Assembly: GCA_963728145.1 (NCBI GenBank)
Contig: CAVSJA010000008.1
Coordinates: 248,001-312,000, forward strand
Length of the DNA: 64,000 bases
Reading direction: 5' to 3'
Source: CAVSJA01 sp963728145
Lineage (GTDB): Bacteria > Bacteroidota > Bacteroidia > Chitinophagales > Chitinophagaceae
This document shows positions 18,360-26,415 of this stretch, piece after piece; positions within the stretch are counted from its first letter, which is position 1; every line of letters starts with the position of its first letter. The notes below the pieces were generated by a model. That model made no database searches and was not told the DNA's origin. It saw nothing but the letters and a program-made list of their open reading frames with translations. A program made the position numbers and the translations under genes.

Positions 18360-19175
18360 TCAATTCTTTAACCACGCAACTATTCTCAGTGGAGCACCGC
18401 TGGCTCCTTTTATTTTCATAGGTAAGGCAATTATATAGGCACCTTTCAAAGGCAGTTTATCCAAATTTGCTACGTTCTCAAAACCTGGAATGTTAGCAAC
18501 ATAAAATACCTGGTGTGTCTTGAAGTCTTTCGATTGGCCATAATCTATACTAGCAACATCAACTCCAATTGCTTTTATTTTACGATTTCGAGTAAGCCAT
18601 TCGGCAGCATTCGGATGGATACCCGGAAAATGAAGTTTGGCCACTGCTTCTGCTCCTCTTTCATCAGTACCCAGGTATTTTTTAGCGTTGGGATAAAATG
18701 AACCATAACCAGTCCTGAAGAATAGGATTGAATTGTCAGTAATAACACCGTTGATTTTTTCCCATGCCTGAATATCATCGGCTGAAATCTGGTAATCCGG
18801 GTTTGTCATTGCTTTCTCCGAAACGTCTACTACTACCGCATTGCCGGTCAGGTTTTCGAGGGGTATCTGATCAGTACTCCATTTACCTGCTGCAAAATGT
18901 ACCGGAGCATCAAGATGAGTGCCGCCATGTTCTGCCGCGCAAAAATTAAAAGCGGAATAATAAAATCCGCCGGGAGTTATGCCTTCAAAAGCAGTATCAA
19001 AACGAAACGTTTCTGCAGTCGGCCAATAAATTGTTTTATCCGAAAAATCATAGCTCAGATCTATCCATTTTCCAGAAGAGAAGGGCGTTACGGCATCAAC
19101 AGCTGAGTTCTGATTGCAGGCCATCGACAAAAGAGGCAATACGCAGATGATCAGAAATTGTCTCATGGGTTTCAT
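18360..19175 (-). CDS. Cyclase-family (kynurenine-formamidase-like) lipoprotein
   Basis: A 271-residue lipoprotein with lipobox LLSMAC (Cys20). The mature part is the cyclase family fold: the metal motif HGGTHLDAPVHF gives His83, His87, Asp89 and His93, and IPLENLTGNAVVVDVS follows. The later FFRTGYG, FPGIHPNAAEWL and IGVDVASIDYG segments are also typical. Family members are metal-dependent hydrolases, some acting on N-formylkynurenine. A periplasmic lipoprotein form with no tryptophan-catabolic neighbours makes kynurenine an uncertain substrate. Confidence 0.9.
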   Translation of the reverse strand: MKPMRQFLIICVLPLLSMACNQNSAVDAVTPFSSGKWIDLSYDFSDKTIYWPTAETFRFDTAFEGITPGGFYYSAFNFCAAEHGGTHLDAPVHFAAGKWSTDQIPLENLTGNAVVVDVSEKAMTNPDYQISADDIQAWEKINGVITDNSILFFRTGYGSFYPNAKKYLGTDERGAEAVAKLHFPGIHPNAAEWLTRNRKIKAIGVDVASIDYGQSKDFKTHQVFYVANIPGFENVANLDKLPLKGAYIIALPMKIKGASGAPLRIVAWLKN

Positions 19176-19233
19176 TTTTTAAACTTCAATCGTTAGGGAG
19201 GTCAATTGAATGTCAAGAGGACCAATTACAATT

Positions 19234-19974
19234 TTAGAGAATCTTGCTCACTGCCCGCACGCATATTTCCGACCCTTCCGCAAGCATAACCGAAGCAGGA
19301 ATTGCGCTATTTAAAAACTTGAATTGGTCTCCATAAATCTTGTCGTATTCCACACTTATCGAATAATCACTCACAGGATAGATTTGCCATCTTGGATGTT
19401 CCACTCCGTACTCTGATGTGCAGCTATCATTTATCTGTGTATATCCCCAATAATGTTCCGTAATAAATCCTTCTTCACTATCTGCTTCGATTGCCTTTGG
19501 AGAATTAACTGCGATAACTGAAAAATCATTCCAATCTTTTCGAAATTTCCAATGATAGGAAACCTTCAGCAGATCATTTTCAGAAATCCAGGAGTGTTTT
19601 GTTGGAAGCGTAATATATTTTTCCTTGTAAATAGTATTTGCAACAAAGCTTAAAGCTCTTTTTGGAACAATCTCTTTAATGAAGGTAACCCCTCGTCTCC
19701 ATCCATCAGCATCTTTGTAACGAACATAAAACCGGAGATTGACTTCTTCGAAATGACGGTGGAAGGGGATTGAAAAGCCACGCAGTTTTGTATTGATGAA
19801 TCGAAATCCGACCAGGCTTACGTAACATTGGTCATTCCAAAGATCGAGTTCAGTTTTGTAGGGAATAAATGGTTGCAATAGTTTTGGATCAATTATGTAA
19901 TTAGCGATCGCAAGTTTTCTCCACTCGGCGGTTAAGAATTTTGACTTCTTACTATTTTGTGAAGGGTTACTCAT
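19234..19974 (-). CDS. DUF2071 (YqjF-like) family protein
   Basis: A 246-residue protein matching DUF2071. FLTAEWRKLAIANYIIDPKLLQPFIP at the N-terminus, CYVSLVGFRFINTKLRG, HRHFEEVNLRFYVRY, RGVTFIKEIVPKRALSFVAN and the final KIYGDQFKFLN segment are the family's blocks. The role of DUF2071 proteins is unknown. Its ATG starts immediately after the TAA of the upstream gene on the same strand (no spacer), which implies translational coupling with the LAS-type peptidase candidate. Confidence 0.88.
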   Translation of the reverse strand: MSNPSQNSKKSKFLTAEWRKLAIANYIIDPKLLQPFIPYKTELDLWNDQCYVSLVGFRFINTKLRGFSIPFHRHFEEVNLRFYVRYKDADGWRRGVTFIKEIVPKRALSFVANTIYKEKYITLPTKHSWISENDLLKVSYHWKFRKDWNDFSVIAVNSPKAIEADSEEGFITEHYWGYTQINDSCTSEYGVEHPRWQIYPVSDYSISVEYDKIYGDQFKFLNSAIPASVMLAEGSEICVRAVSKIL

Positions 19975-20805
19975 TTATTTCAATTGCACATGCACATGAT
20001 CATCGTGCCGCACCGCCTGGCAACCATGAAACCTGATCTTCTCGTTGCCGAGTTTAAGTCTTTCTTTCAAATGCGGTTCGATAAATATTTTTTCAATTGC
20101 AGAATTTGATGCAAAGAGGTTAATCATTTCCTTTGTTCTTGCCCCATCAAAAGTAAAATTTGCTTTGTTACCCTGGGGAACGAATTTACCCAGGAAGCTA
20201 TATTGCCAGTACCCTTTTTGCGTACAGTAATCTGTAGTATTTCTTTCCCCGGGACGCGGTTCCTCATTTATTCCGTACCCGATAAATGAGGGTGCTTCAT
20301 TGGTCTGCTTTCCGGATTTGTTGTCGATATAGAAAAATGCGAGGTCCAATTTCATTCCATCGTTATGACTAAGATGCGGGATCAGCGGGAAGCCATCAAA
20401 GAAGGGAAAATTAGCTTCTAAATAATTGAGCGTCGTTCCGGGATATTTCTTGTTGATTTGTTGGGCAGCCTCAATGGTAGCTTGCTTTAATTCCGGTTGA
20501 ACATAGTGTCGGTTGAGTAAGCAAGTGAGTATGTTCAATGGCTGTAAACTATTTGTTTCGATTAATGGAAGCGGTGTGCGACCGAATGGCTTAGCAACCA
20601 GCGGCACAATGACCAATGTCGAAACCAGATAGAATATTAAAAAGGAAATGGTCTTTAGACTGAATTGAAGAAATCTCTTCTTAATTCGATTATCAATCGG
20701 TTTATGCGTTAAGAGCGATAGAAGATACACCAATCCACCAATCTGGGTAAGGATGGTCAGGATGATAAAAATTATGAATCTTAAGGTGATTTTTAATGGG
20801 TGCAC
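19975..20805 (-). CDS. Membrane-anchored LAS-type metallopeptidase candidate
   Basis: A 276-residue protein with two N-terminal membrane helices (about 7-33 and 50-71) and a soluble C-terminal domain. That domain carries SHNDGMKLDLAFFY, giving His147-x6-Asp154, and RHDDHVHVQL at the very end, giving His270-x-His272. This H-x6-D plus H-x-H arrangement is the zinc-binding signature of LAS peptidases, and the HDDHVHVQL ending resembles the murein endopeptidase MepA. A role cutting peptidoglycan or a related peptide on the outer face of the inner membrane is inference. It sits in tight linkage upstream of the DUF2071 gene. Confidence 0.65.
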   Translation of the reverse strand: MHPLKITLRFIIFIILTILTQIGGLVYLLSLLTHKPIDNRIKKRFLQFSLKTISFLIFYLVSTLVIVPLVAKPFGRTPLPLIETNSLQPLNILTCLLNRHYVQPELKQATIEAAQQINKKYPGTTLNYLEANFPFFDGFPLIPHLSHNDGMKLDLAFFYIDNKSGKQTNEAPSFIGYGINEEPRPGERNTTDYCTQKGYWQYSFLGKFVPQGNKANFTFDGARTKEMINLFASNSAIEKIFIEPHLKERLKLGNEKIRFHGCQAVRHDDHVHVQLK

Positions 20806-20856
20806 GGTTACTAAGGGTTAATTTTCAAGTCAGGCTGGTATATTCTCCTTGTTTTT

Positions 20857-21219
20857 CTATTTTAGATTAACTGATTCATCTCCAATTTCAAATCTTTCAA
20901 TCTTGTTTTCTTTCAGGTAAAAAAAATGATAAACAATTGCATCAACCAATAACTTTCCAGCCAAATCATGCACAACCTGATGAACTTTTATCTTAACCAC
21001 TCCGCCCTCAACATCAATATCTAATGGCGTAACGGTTGGATTGATCATTGTAAATTGCCTGGTCCAATAATTTTTGACGCCTTCGTGCCCGTAAACATGT
21101 CCTCCTTCCATTCCATTGGCCCATTTGACATCGTCGGCAAGATTTGCAATAACCAAATCTATTTTACGGTTATTGAAATTTTTGTAAAGCGTTTCAAAAA
21201 AATCAATAGGGCTAGCCAT
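20857..21219 (-). CDS. SnoaL/NTF2-like domain protein
   Basis: A 120-residue protein with an NTF2-like alpha+beta barrel. The N-terminal helix IDFFETLYKNFNNRKIDLVIANLADDVKWANG, then HEGVKNYWTRQF and the strands VKIKVHQVVHDLAG and HFFYLKENKIERFEI fit the SnoaL family. Such proteins are small-molecule-binding or isomerase proteins; the ligand is unknown. It is 38 bp downstream of the small hypothetical gene and may share its transcript. Confidence 0.85.
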   Translation of the reverse strand: MASPIDFFETLYKNFNNRKIDLVIANLADDVKWANGMEGGHVYGHEGVKNYWTRQFTMINPTVTPLDIDVEGGVVKIKVHQVVHDLAGKLLVDAIVYHFFYLKENKIERFEIGDESVNLK

Positions 21220-21257
21220 TTTTTATTACTTTCTGTTTCCCAACTTTGGATATAGAG

Positions 21258-21563
21258 TCAGAAATCGTAAAGCCTTTTGTTTTCCGGTATTTTTTCTACT
21301 TTGGAAATGTTGTCTAATATTTTGTCAAGAACTTTGTGCAAATCATTCTTATCAGGAAGGATTTCAAAGAAAATCCTTGGAAAATAGTATTCCTCCAGCT
21401 GCCTGATTTTTTCTATTAAAAGTTTTGCTTTAACCAAATATTCTTGTTCGTTCTTACATTCGTACGATAATAATCCGAACTGAAGTGTTAGGTCATGGTT
21501 GAATTTTTCAGCCTCAATTAAAATCCCTCTATAGGCTTCTCTTGATAAATCGCCAGTATCCAT
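21258..21563 (-). CDS. Small helical hypothetical protein
   Basis: A 101-residue protein, mostly alpha-helical by eye (EAYRGILIEAEKFNHDLTLQFG, QEYLVKAKLLIEKIRQLEEYYF, LHKVLDKILDNISKVEKIP). It has no signal peptide or membrane segment. I do not recognise the family. Codon use and helix pattern look like a real protein, and the reading frame is uninterrupted. It lies between the isocitrate dehydrogenase and the SnoaL-like gene, in the same orientation as both. Confidence 0.65.
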   Translation of the reverse strand: MDTGDLSREAYRGILIEAEKFNHDLTLQFGLLSYECKNEQEYLVKAKLLIEKIRQLEEYYFPRIFFEILPDKNDLHKVLDKILDNISKVEKIPENKRLYDF

Positions 21564-21618
21564 GTGAAAGACTCTGCTAGTGAGAATAAACTAGTAATAA
21601 CCTTATTCAGTCAATTGC

Positions 21619-22848
21619 TTACTTCATCTTCTTCTTCAAATTCTCATCAATCGCATCCAAAAACTCTTCTGTATTCAAATAATCCTTACCATGACTCACT
21701 TTATTTCCGTGAATACAGATTGCAAGGTCCTTTGTCATCTTACCGCTTTCAACGGTTTCAATGCAAACTGACTCGAGATTATTTGCGAAATCGATGAGGG
21801 CTTGGTTACCGTCGAGCTTACCGCGGAAAGCGAGTCCTCTTGTCCATGCGTAAATTGATGCGATGGGATTGGTACTGGTGGGTTTGCCCTGCTGATGATC
21901 GCGATAGTGACGGGTTACTGTACCATGCGCAGCTTCTGCTTCCATCGTCTTTCCATCGGGAGTGATCAACACGCTGGTCATTAACCCGAGTGAACCGAAT
22001 CCCTGAGCAACACTATCACTTTGAACATCTCCGTCATAGTTCTTGCATGCCCAAACGAATCCACCATTCCATTTCAATGCGCTTGCTACCATATCATCGA
22101 TAAGGCGATGTTCATAAGTGATACCGGCTTTCTCAAATTTCTCTTTGAATTCTTTGTCAAAGATTTCCTGAAAAATGTCTTTAAACCTTCCATCGTACTT
22201 TTTAAGAATTGTATTCTTTGTACTCATGTAAAGTGGCCAGGCTTTTTGTAAGGCAAGGTTCATACAACTTCTTGCAAAACCGCGGATGCTATCTTCTGTA
22301 TTGAACATACCCATCGCAACACCACCGCCTTTGAATTGATGTATTTCGTGTTCAATCACTTTTCCATCTTCTCCTTCGAACTTAATTGTCAATTTGCCTT
22401 TTCCTGGAACCACAAAATCAGTTGCGCGATACTGATCACCAAACGCATGACGACCAACAATTATCGGACGGTTCCAGGTAGTAACTAGTCTTGGAATATT
22501 CTTAATTACGATGGGTTCGCGAAAAACAGTACCATCCAGGATATTTCGAATAGTCCCATTAGGACTCTTCCACATTTGTTTAAGGTTGAATTCCTTCACC
22601 CGCTGCTCATCAGGAGTAATAGTTGCGCATTTGATCCCTACACCATATTGTTTAATAGCGTTAGCTGAATCAATAGTAACCTGGTCGTTGGTCTTATCGC
22701 GATATTCAATACCAAGGTCGAAATACTTGATATCAATTTCAAGGTAGGGGAGGATCAGCTTTTCCTTAATAAAATGCCAGATAATTCTTGTCATTTCATC
22801 GCCATCGAGTTCGACTACGGGGTTGGTTACTTTGATTTTACTTGCCAT
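21619..22848 (-). CDS. icd: NADP-dependent isocitrate dehydrogenase (eukaryotic-type)
   Basis: A 409-residue enzyme of the homodimeric, eukaryotic-like IDH type. Visible family blocks are VELDGDEMTRIIWHFIKEKLI at the start, KCATITPDEQRVKEFNLKQMWKSPNGTIRNIL with the substrate-binding Ser/Asn/Arg residues, VTTWNRPIIVGRHAFGDQYRATDF, and DGDVQSDSVAQGFGSLGLMTS with metal-ligand Asp residues. It oxidises isocitrate to 2-oxoglutarate, producing NADPH in the TCA cycle. Length is the normal one for this type. Its -7 box lies just upstream, next to an intergenic word-repeat array. Confidence 0.96.
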   Translation of the reverse strand: MASKIKVTNPVVELDGDEMTRIIWHFIKEKLILPYLEIDIKYFDLGIEYRDKTNDQVTIDSANAIKQYGVGIKCATITPDEQRVKEFNLKQMWKSPNGTIRNILDGTVFREPIVIKNIPRLVTTWNRPIIVGRHAFGDQYRATDFVVPGKGKLTIKFEGEDGKVIEHEIHQFKGGGVAMGMFNTEDSIRGFARSCMNLALQKAWPLYMSTKNTILKKYDGRFKDIFQEIFDKEFKEKFEKAGITYEHRLIDDMVASALKWNGGFVWACKNYDGDVQSDSVAQGFGSLGLMTSVLITPDGKTMEAEAAHGTVTRHYRDHQQGKPTSTNPIASIYAWTRGLAFRGKLDGNQALIDFANNLESVCIETVESGKMTKDLAICIHGNKVSHGKDYLNTEEFLDAIDENLKKKMK

Positions 22849-22866
22849 ATTATGTTAATTGGTGTG

Positions 22867-22874
22867 CAAACTTA
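22867..22874 (-). promoter_or_regulatory. Candidate -7 box of icd
   Basis: On the minus strand this reads TAAGTTTG, a full match to TAnnTTTG. It lies 19 bp from the start codon, so the leader would be about 10 nt. No clear -33 TTTG is present, because the word-repeat array occupies that place. Confidence 0.35.
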
Positions 22875-22884
22875 TGGAAAAGTT

Positions 22885-23064
22885 GGTTGATTGGTTAATT
22901 GGTTAATTGGTTGATTGGTTGACTAGGTTGACAACATTGATAGGGTTGATAAAGTTAAAAAACTTAACAAGGAGAGATATCTCAGTGCGTATAGTTGATA
23001 AATATCATTCAAAGACTTTGTCATCGGGGTCAACCCAATTCACCAATCAACGATCAACCAAACT
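22885..23064. repeat. 8-bp word array GGTTGATT with inverted partner
   Basis: Five units of 8 bp (GGTTGATT, GGTTAATT, GGTTAATT, GGTTGATT, GGTTGACT) fill 22885-22924, followed by related 9-bp words to about 22952. An inverted array of the same words (CAACCCAATTCACC, ATCAACGATCAACC) lies at 23031-23064. The stretch separates icd from the first Crp/Fnr gene and contains no gene. Confidence 0.75.
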
Positions 23065-23145
23065 ACCCTACCAGTTACTAAGTATTTCCCCTAATTCACG
23101 GTATTATTTACGCAACCTGACTCAGTCTTGATTTAACTTGCATAC

Positions 23146-23751
23146 ATGCTCGCAGGGTTTCAGGATTTTTTTGGCCGTTACATAGACCTGGCCGATGAAG
23201 ATATCCGCTTACTCTCTGGATTATTTGAAATGCGAACCTACGACAAGAGGGTGCGCATCGTAGAAATGGGAGAGGTGGATCAATATCTTAGCTACGTTAC
23301 AAAAGGTCTCTTACGGAAGTACTTTGTCCGCGATAAGGAAGAAGTGATCACCCAGATCATAAAAAAAGGTGAGATCGTTGTTTCTTCTGTTTCTTATTTT
23401 TCGGGCAATCCATCACGCTATATTGTTGAGACTATCGAACCTACTATTGTTGTTTCGATGACCTTTGCTAACCTGGAAAGATTATTTTCCATGGGCGACA
23501 AATGGGAAAAGATGGGCAGGTTAATGATGGCTGATTTCCTCGTGCAAAGAGAATACTGGTTGCTCGACAGTATCAATTACAGTCCAAGGCAAAGATTCTT
23601 TCGGTTTATTAAAGAACAACCTGAATTACTGAAGCGTGTTCCACAAAAATGGCTCGCTTCCTATCTGAATATAAAACCAGAAACATTTAGCAGATTGAAG
23701 TTGCTAGTTGGTGGGAATGGTGTAGAGGCGGCAGAAAGGTTGACAAGTTAA
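23146..23751 (+). CDS. Crp/Fnr-family transcriptional regulator (first of two)
   Basis: A 201-residue regulator. A cyclic-nucleotide-binding-like beta-roll fills about residues 20-110 (KRVRIVEMGEVDQYLSYVTKGLLRKYF, VETIEPTIVVSM). The C-terminal winged helix VPQKWLASYLNIKPETFSRL (165-184) is the DNA-binding part. Residues needed for cAMP are not clearly conserved, as is common in Bacteroidota members. The last few residues and the stop codon lie inside the 5' arm of an intergenic hairpin (23738-23828), so its C-terminus (ERLTS) is written by the repeat. A paralogue follows 97 bp downstream. Confidence 0.9.
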   Translation: MLAGFQDFFGRYIDLADEDIRLLSGLFEMRTYDKRVRIVEMGEVDQYLSYVTKGLLRKYFVRDKEEVITQIIKKGEIVVSSVSYFSGNPSRYIVETIEPTIVVSMTFANLERLFSMGDKWEKMGRLMMADFLVQREYWLLDSINYSPRQRFFRFIKEQPELLKRVPQKWLASYLNIKPETFSRLKLLVGGNGVEAAERLTS

Positions 23752-23828
23752 CAAGTTGACAGGGTTGACAGGGCAGGAATACTTTATCTCTTCCTTGTCA
23801 ACCCTGTCAACTTGTTAACCTGTCAACC
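23738..23828 (+). repeat. Near-perfect long hairpin of 9-bp words between the two Crp genes
   Basis: Arm 1 (23738-23773) pairs with arm 2 (23793-23828). Over the outer 33 bp only one position is mismatched. Both arms are built of words such as GTTGACAGG and GTTAACAAG. The stop codon of the first Crp/Fnr gene lies inside arm 1, and arm 2 ends 19 bp before the start of the second. Confidence 0.9.
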
Positions 23829-23847
23829 AAAATTTGAATTAAAGGAA

Positions 23848-24450
23848 ATGACGAATATAGACAACGCATATTATCCTTATGTACAAGCGAACCTTCAGCG
23901 GTTTTTTCCGGTTAATGAAGAACAGTCTAAGTTTTTAATGCCTTACCTGAAGGTTAGACAGTTTGATAAGAAAACAATTATCCTGAATGAAGGTGAAGTT
24001 GAACAACACCTAAGCATGGTTGTAAAGGGGCTTGTTCGCAAATATGTAAGAAGAGCAAAAAAAGATACCACGCTTCAACTTGCAACAGAAGGCCATCTCA
24101 TCGATTCAGAGATCTCATATCTCCGGCGCGAACCTTCCAAGGTTATTATCGAAACGATTGAACCAAGCATTCTTGTTTCGCTTACACATGATGATATGGA
24201 AGAAGTGTTGGAGAAAATGCCTGGTGCTAATAAGATGGGAAGACTCCTGCTGACAGCCATGTTCATGAAAAAAGATGAACGCATGTACAAACAACTGCAG
24301 ATGTCGACAAGGGAGCGTTTCCTCGAATATAACCAGAACCATCCTCATATGTTGCAAAGAGTACCACAGAAGTACCTTGCGTCTTATCTCAACATCAAGC
24401 CTGAAACTTTCAGCAGATTAAAGCATTTAATCAGGAAACAGAGTGCGTAG
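23848..24450 (+). CDS. Crp/Fnr-family transcriptional regulator (second of two)
   Basis: A 200-residue paralogue of the preceding regulator. The same beta-roll (KKTIILNEGEVEQHLSMVVKGLVRKYV, VIIETIEPSILVSL) and the same winged helix (VPQKYLASYLNIKPETFSRL) are visible. I chose the ATG at 23848 (MTNIDN); an in-frame TTG at 23812 lies inside the inverted-repeat arm and reads through the repeat. The pair probably arose by tandem duplication. Its target is unknown. It converges on the MntH-UspA gene, with a long hairpin between them. Confidence 0.9.
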   Translation: MTNIDNAYYPYVQANLQRFFPVNEEQSKFLMPYLKVRQFDKKTIILNEGEVEQHLSMVVKGLVRKYVRRAKKDTTLQLATEGHLIDSEISYLRREPSKVIIETIEPSILVSLTHDDMEEVLEKMPGANKMGRLLLTAMFMKKDERMYKQLQMSTRERFLEYNQNHPHMLQRVPQKYLASYLNIKPETFSRLKHLIRKQSA

Positions 24451-24539
24451 CTCGATGGTTTGATGGCTACATTGTTAGATGGTTGGGTTTATAATTTGTG
24501 AGCCCAACAATCAAACAATTTAGCCATCAAGCAATCAAA
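24451..24539. repeat. 8-bp word hairpin GATGGTTT between convergent genes
   Basis: Arm 1 (24451-24489) is built from 8-bp words such as GATGGTTT and GATGGCTA. Arm 2 (24501-24539) is its imperfect inverse. The TAG of the second Crp gene touches arm 1 and the TGA of the MntH-UspA gene (24535-24537) lies inside arm 2, so the hairpin could act as a terminator for both. Confidence 0.8.
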
Positions 24540-26415
24540 AATTCACGACCAACACAGGTATCTTCAGCTCATGCCTAACCGAGTTTACTGTTTCTCCATA
24601 GATCCAATCTTTAACACCTGAATGTCCATGGGCTCCGATCACCAATAGATCGGCATTGTTCTCTTTAATGATGCGTACGATTTCTTTGGTTCGGTTTTGA
24701 AAACCAAGTTTTGCTTCTGCCTGAAAACCTTTTTCCCGCAGTTGGGCGATGTATGAATTCAATCTTGATTCATCGCTCCTGGTTTCATAATCATCACTGT
24801 CCTTTCCGAGAAATCTTGCCGATGCACTTTCAACTACATGGATCAGTAAATAGTGCGTATCGGGTTTCCCTTGTCCAAGCGCATGTGCCAATAGCTTTTC
24901 ATCATTCTCGCTGAAATCAAGAGCCACGGCAATCTTTCGATACGAGGGAAGCTCGAGGCTTTTCAACGCCCCCGTTTCGGCATGTACAGTGATAGGAGGA
25001 GCCGGTTTTTTCTTTTTGAACAAGGGTGAAAAGCTGATGTAGATTAATAAGGAAACAAAGATAAGTGCACCCAGGATCACCAGGGATTTCCAAAGCAGGT
25101 TATCAGTTTGCGTAAAGAATTCGCCAATCTCATTTACAACCATCCTTCCATTTAAATAAACCAGGATTGAAGCAATGAGCCATGCAAGAACCTGTACGAT
25201 TGGTTTTATAGTGAAGGGGCCCATTGTACGTTTCTCACTTACAAAATGTATCAAAGGAATAATCGCAAAACCTAATTGAAGACTGAGGATGACCTGGCTC
25301 AATACAAGGAGGCTATCCACCTCATCTTCTCCGAATAAATAAATAACAATGCAGGCTGGAATTATTGCCAGCAAGCGTGTAATCAATCTTCTTATCCAGG
25401 GATTGATCCGCAAGCGCAGATAACCTTCCATTACAATTTGTCCCGCGAGGGTACCTGTAATGGTAGAACTCTGTCCCGCGGCGATCAGTGCAACAGCGAA
25501 GAGAATCGGAGCAATTGAAGTCCCCAACAGATCATCCAATAAATGATGGGCTTCTTTTAATTGAGCTACTTCGGTTCTACCTGTACTGAAAAAAACGCTT
25601 GCTGCGAGAATTAGAATTGCGGCATTTACAAAAAATGCAATGTTGAGTGCGATGGCCGAATCAATAAAATTCCATTTTAATGCCTGTTTGATACCTTCGG
25701 GTGTGCGTTGGATCTTCCTTGTTTGCACTAAAGCGGAATGTAAATAAAGATTATGTGGCATAACCGTCGCGCCGATAATACCGATCGCAATATATAATGC
25801 TGTAGAATTCGGAAGAGAAGGAATAAGACCCTTTACAACTTCAACAGGATTGGGTTTTGCCAGAATGATCTCAACGAGAAAAGATATCGCAACAATCGCA
25901 ACCAACCCGATGATGAATGCTTCCATCTTTCTTATTCCTAATCTTTGTAGGAATAATAGAAGAATCGTGTCAAAAACCGTTATGCCAACACCCCAGATCA
26001 ATGGCAAGCCGGTGAGCAAGTTTATACCGATTGCCATTCCCAACACTTCTGCAAGATCAGTTGAGATGATTGCGATTTCTGCAAGGATATAAAGTAGAAA
26101 GTTTACAAATCGCGGATAAGTTTCGCGGTTGGCTTGTGCCAGATCTCTCCCACGTACAATACCTAATCTTGATGAGAGGCTTTGAAGCAATAATGCCATC
26201 AGGTTGCTCATCAACAAAACCCAGAGCAGGGTATATCCGAATTTACTTCCACCGGCAAGGTCTGTAGCCCAGTTGCCTGGATCCATATAGCCCACGCTTA
26301 CCAGGTAAGCTGGACCGAAAAAAGCAAAGGCCTGTCTCCAGCCGATCTTCTTTTTGATGTCAACCGATTCGTGAACTTCACTCAGTGAATTGTCGGTTTG
26401 AATTCTATTCATCAT
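24535..26415 (-). CDS. Nramp/MntH metal transporter fused to a UspA domain
   Basis: A 626-residue fusion. The N-terminal 470 residues are an Nramp divalent-metal transporter with 11 or so membrane helices. The metal site motif DPGN (in GYMDPGNWATD) and GATVMPHNLYLHS are both present, as in proton-coupled Mn/Fe importers. A short linker leads to a universal-stress-protein domain (about 492-626) with YRKIAVALDFSEND and the nucleotide motif GAHGHSGVKDWIYGETVNSV. The Usp domain probably senses ATP or regulates transport; that is inference. The start overlaps the upstream regulator's stop by 11 bp, so the two genes are coupled. Confidence 0.93.
   Translation of the reverse strand: MMNRIQTDNSLSEVHESVDIKKKIGWRQAFAFFGPAYLVSVGYMDPGNWATDLAGGSKFGYTLLWVLLMSNLMALLLQSLSSRLGIVRGRDLAQANRETYPRFVNFLLYILAEIAIISTDLAEVLGMAIGINLLTGLPLIWGVGITVFDTILLLFLQRLGIRKMEAFIIGLVAIVAISFLVEIILAKPNPVEVVKGLIPSLPNSTALYIAIGIIGATVMPHNLYLHSALVQTRKIQRTPEGIKQALKWNFIDSAIALNIAFFVNAAILILAASVFFSTGRTEVAQLKEAHHLLDDLLGTSIAPILFAVALIAAGQSSTITGTLAGQIVMEGYLRLRINPWIRRLITRLLAIIPACIVIYLFGEDEVDSLLVLSQVILSLQLGFAIIPLIHFVSEKRTMGPFTIKPIVQVLAWLIASILVYLNGRMVVNEIGEFFTQTDNLLWKSLVILGALIFVSLLIYISFSPLFKKKKPAPPITVHAETGALKSLELPSYRKIAVALDFSENDEKLLAHALGQGKPDTHYLLIHVVESASARFLGKDSDDYETRSDESRLNSYIAQLREKGFQAEAKLGFQNRTKEIVRIIKENNADLLVIGAHGHSGVKDWIYGETVNSVRHELKIPVLVVNF

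Noticed and set aside
22907..23131. 74-residue frame in the spacer before the first Crp/Fnr gene
   Set aside because: It starts inside the GGTTGATT array and shows no coding features.
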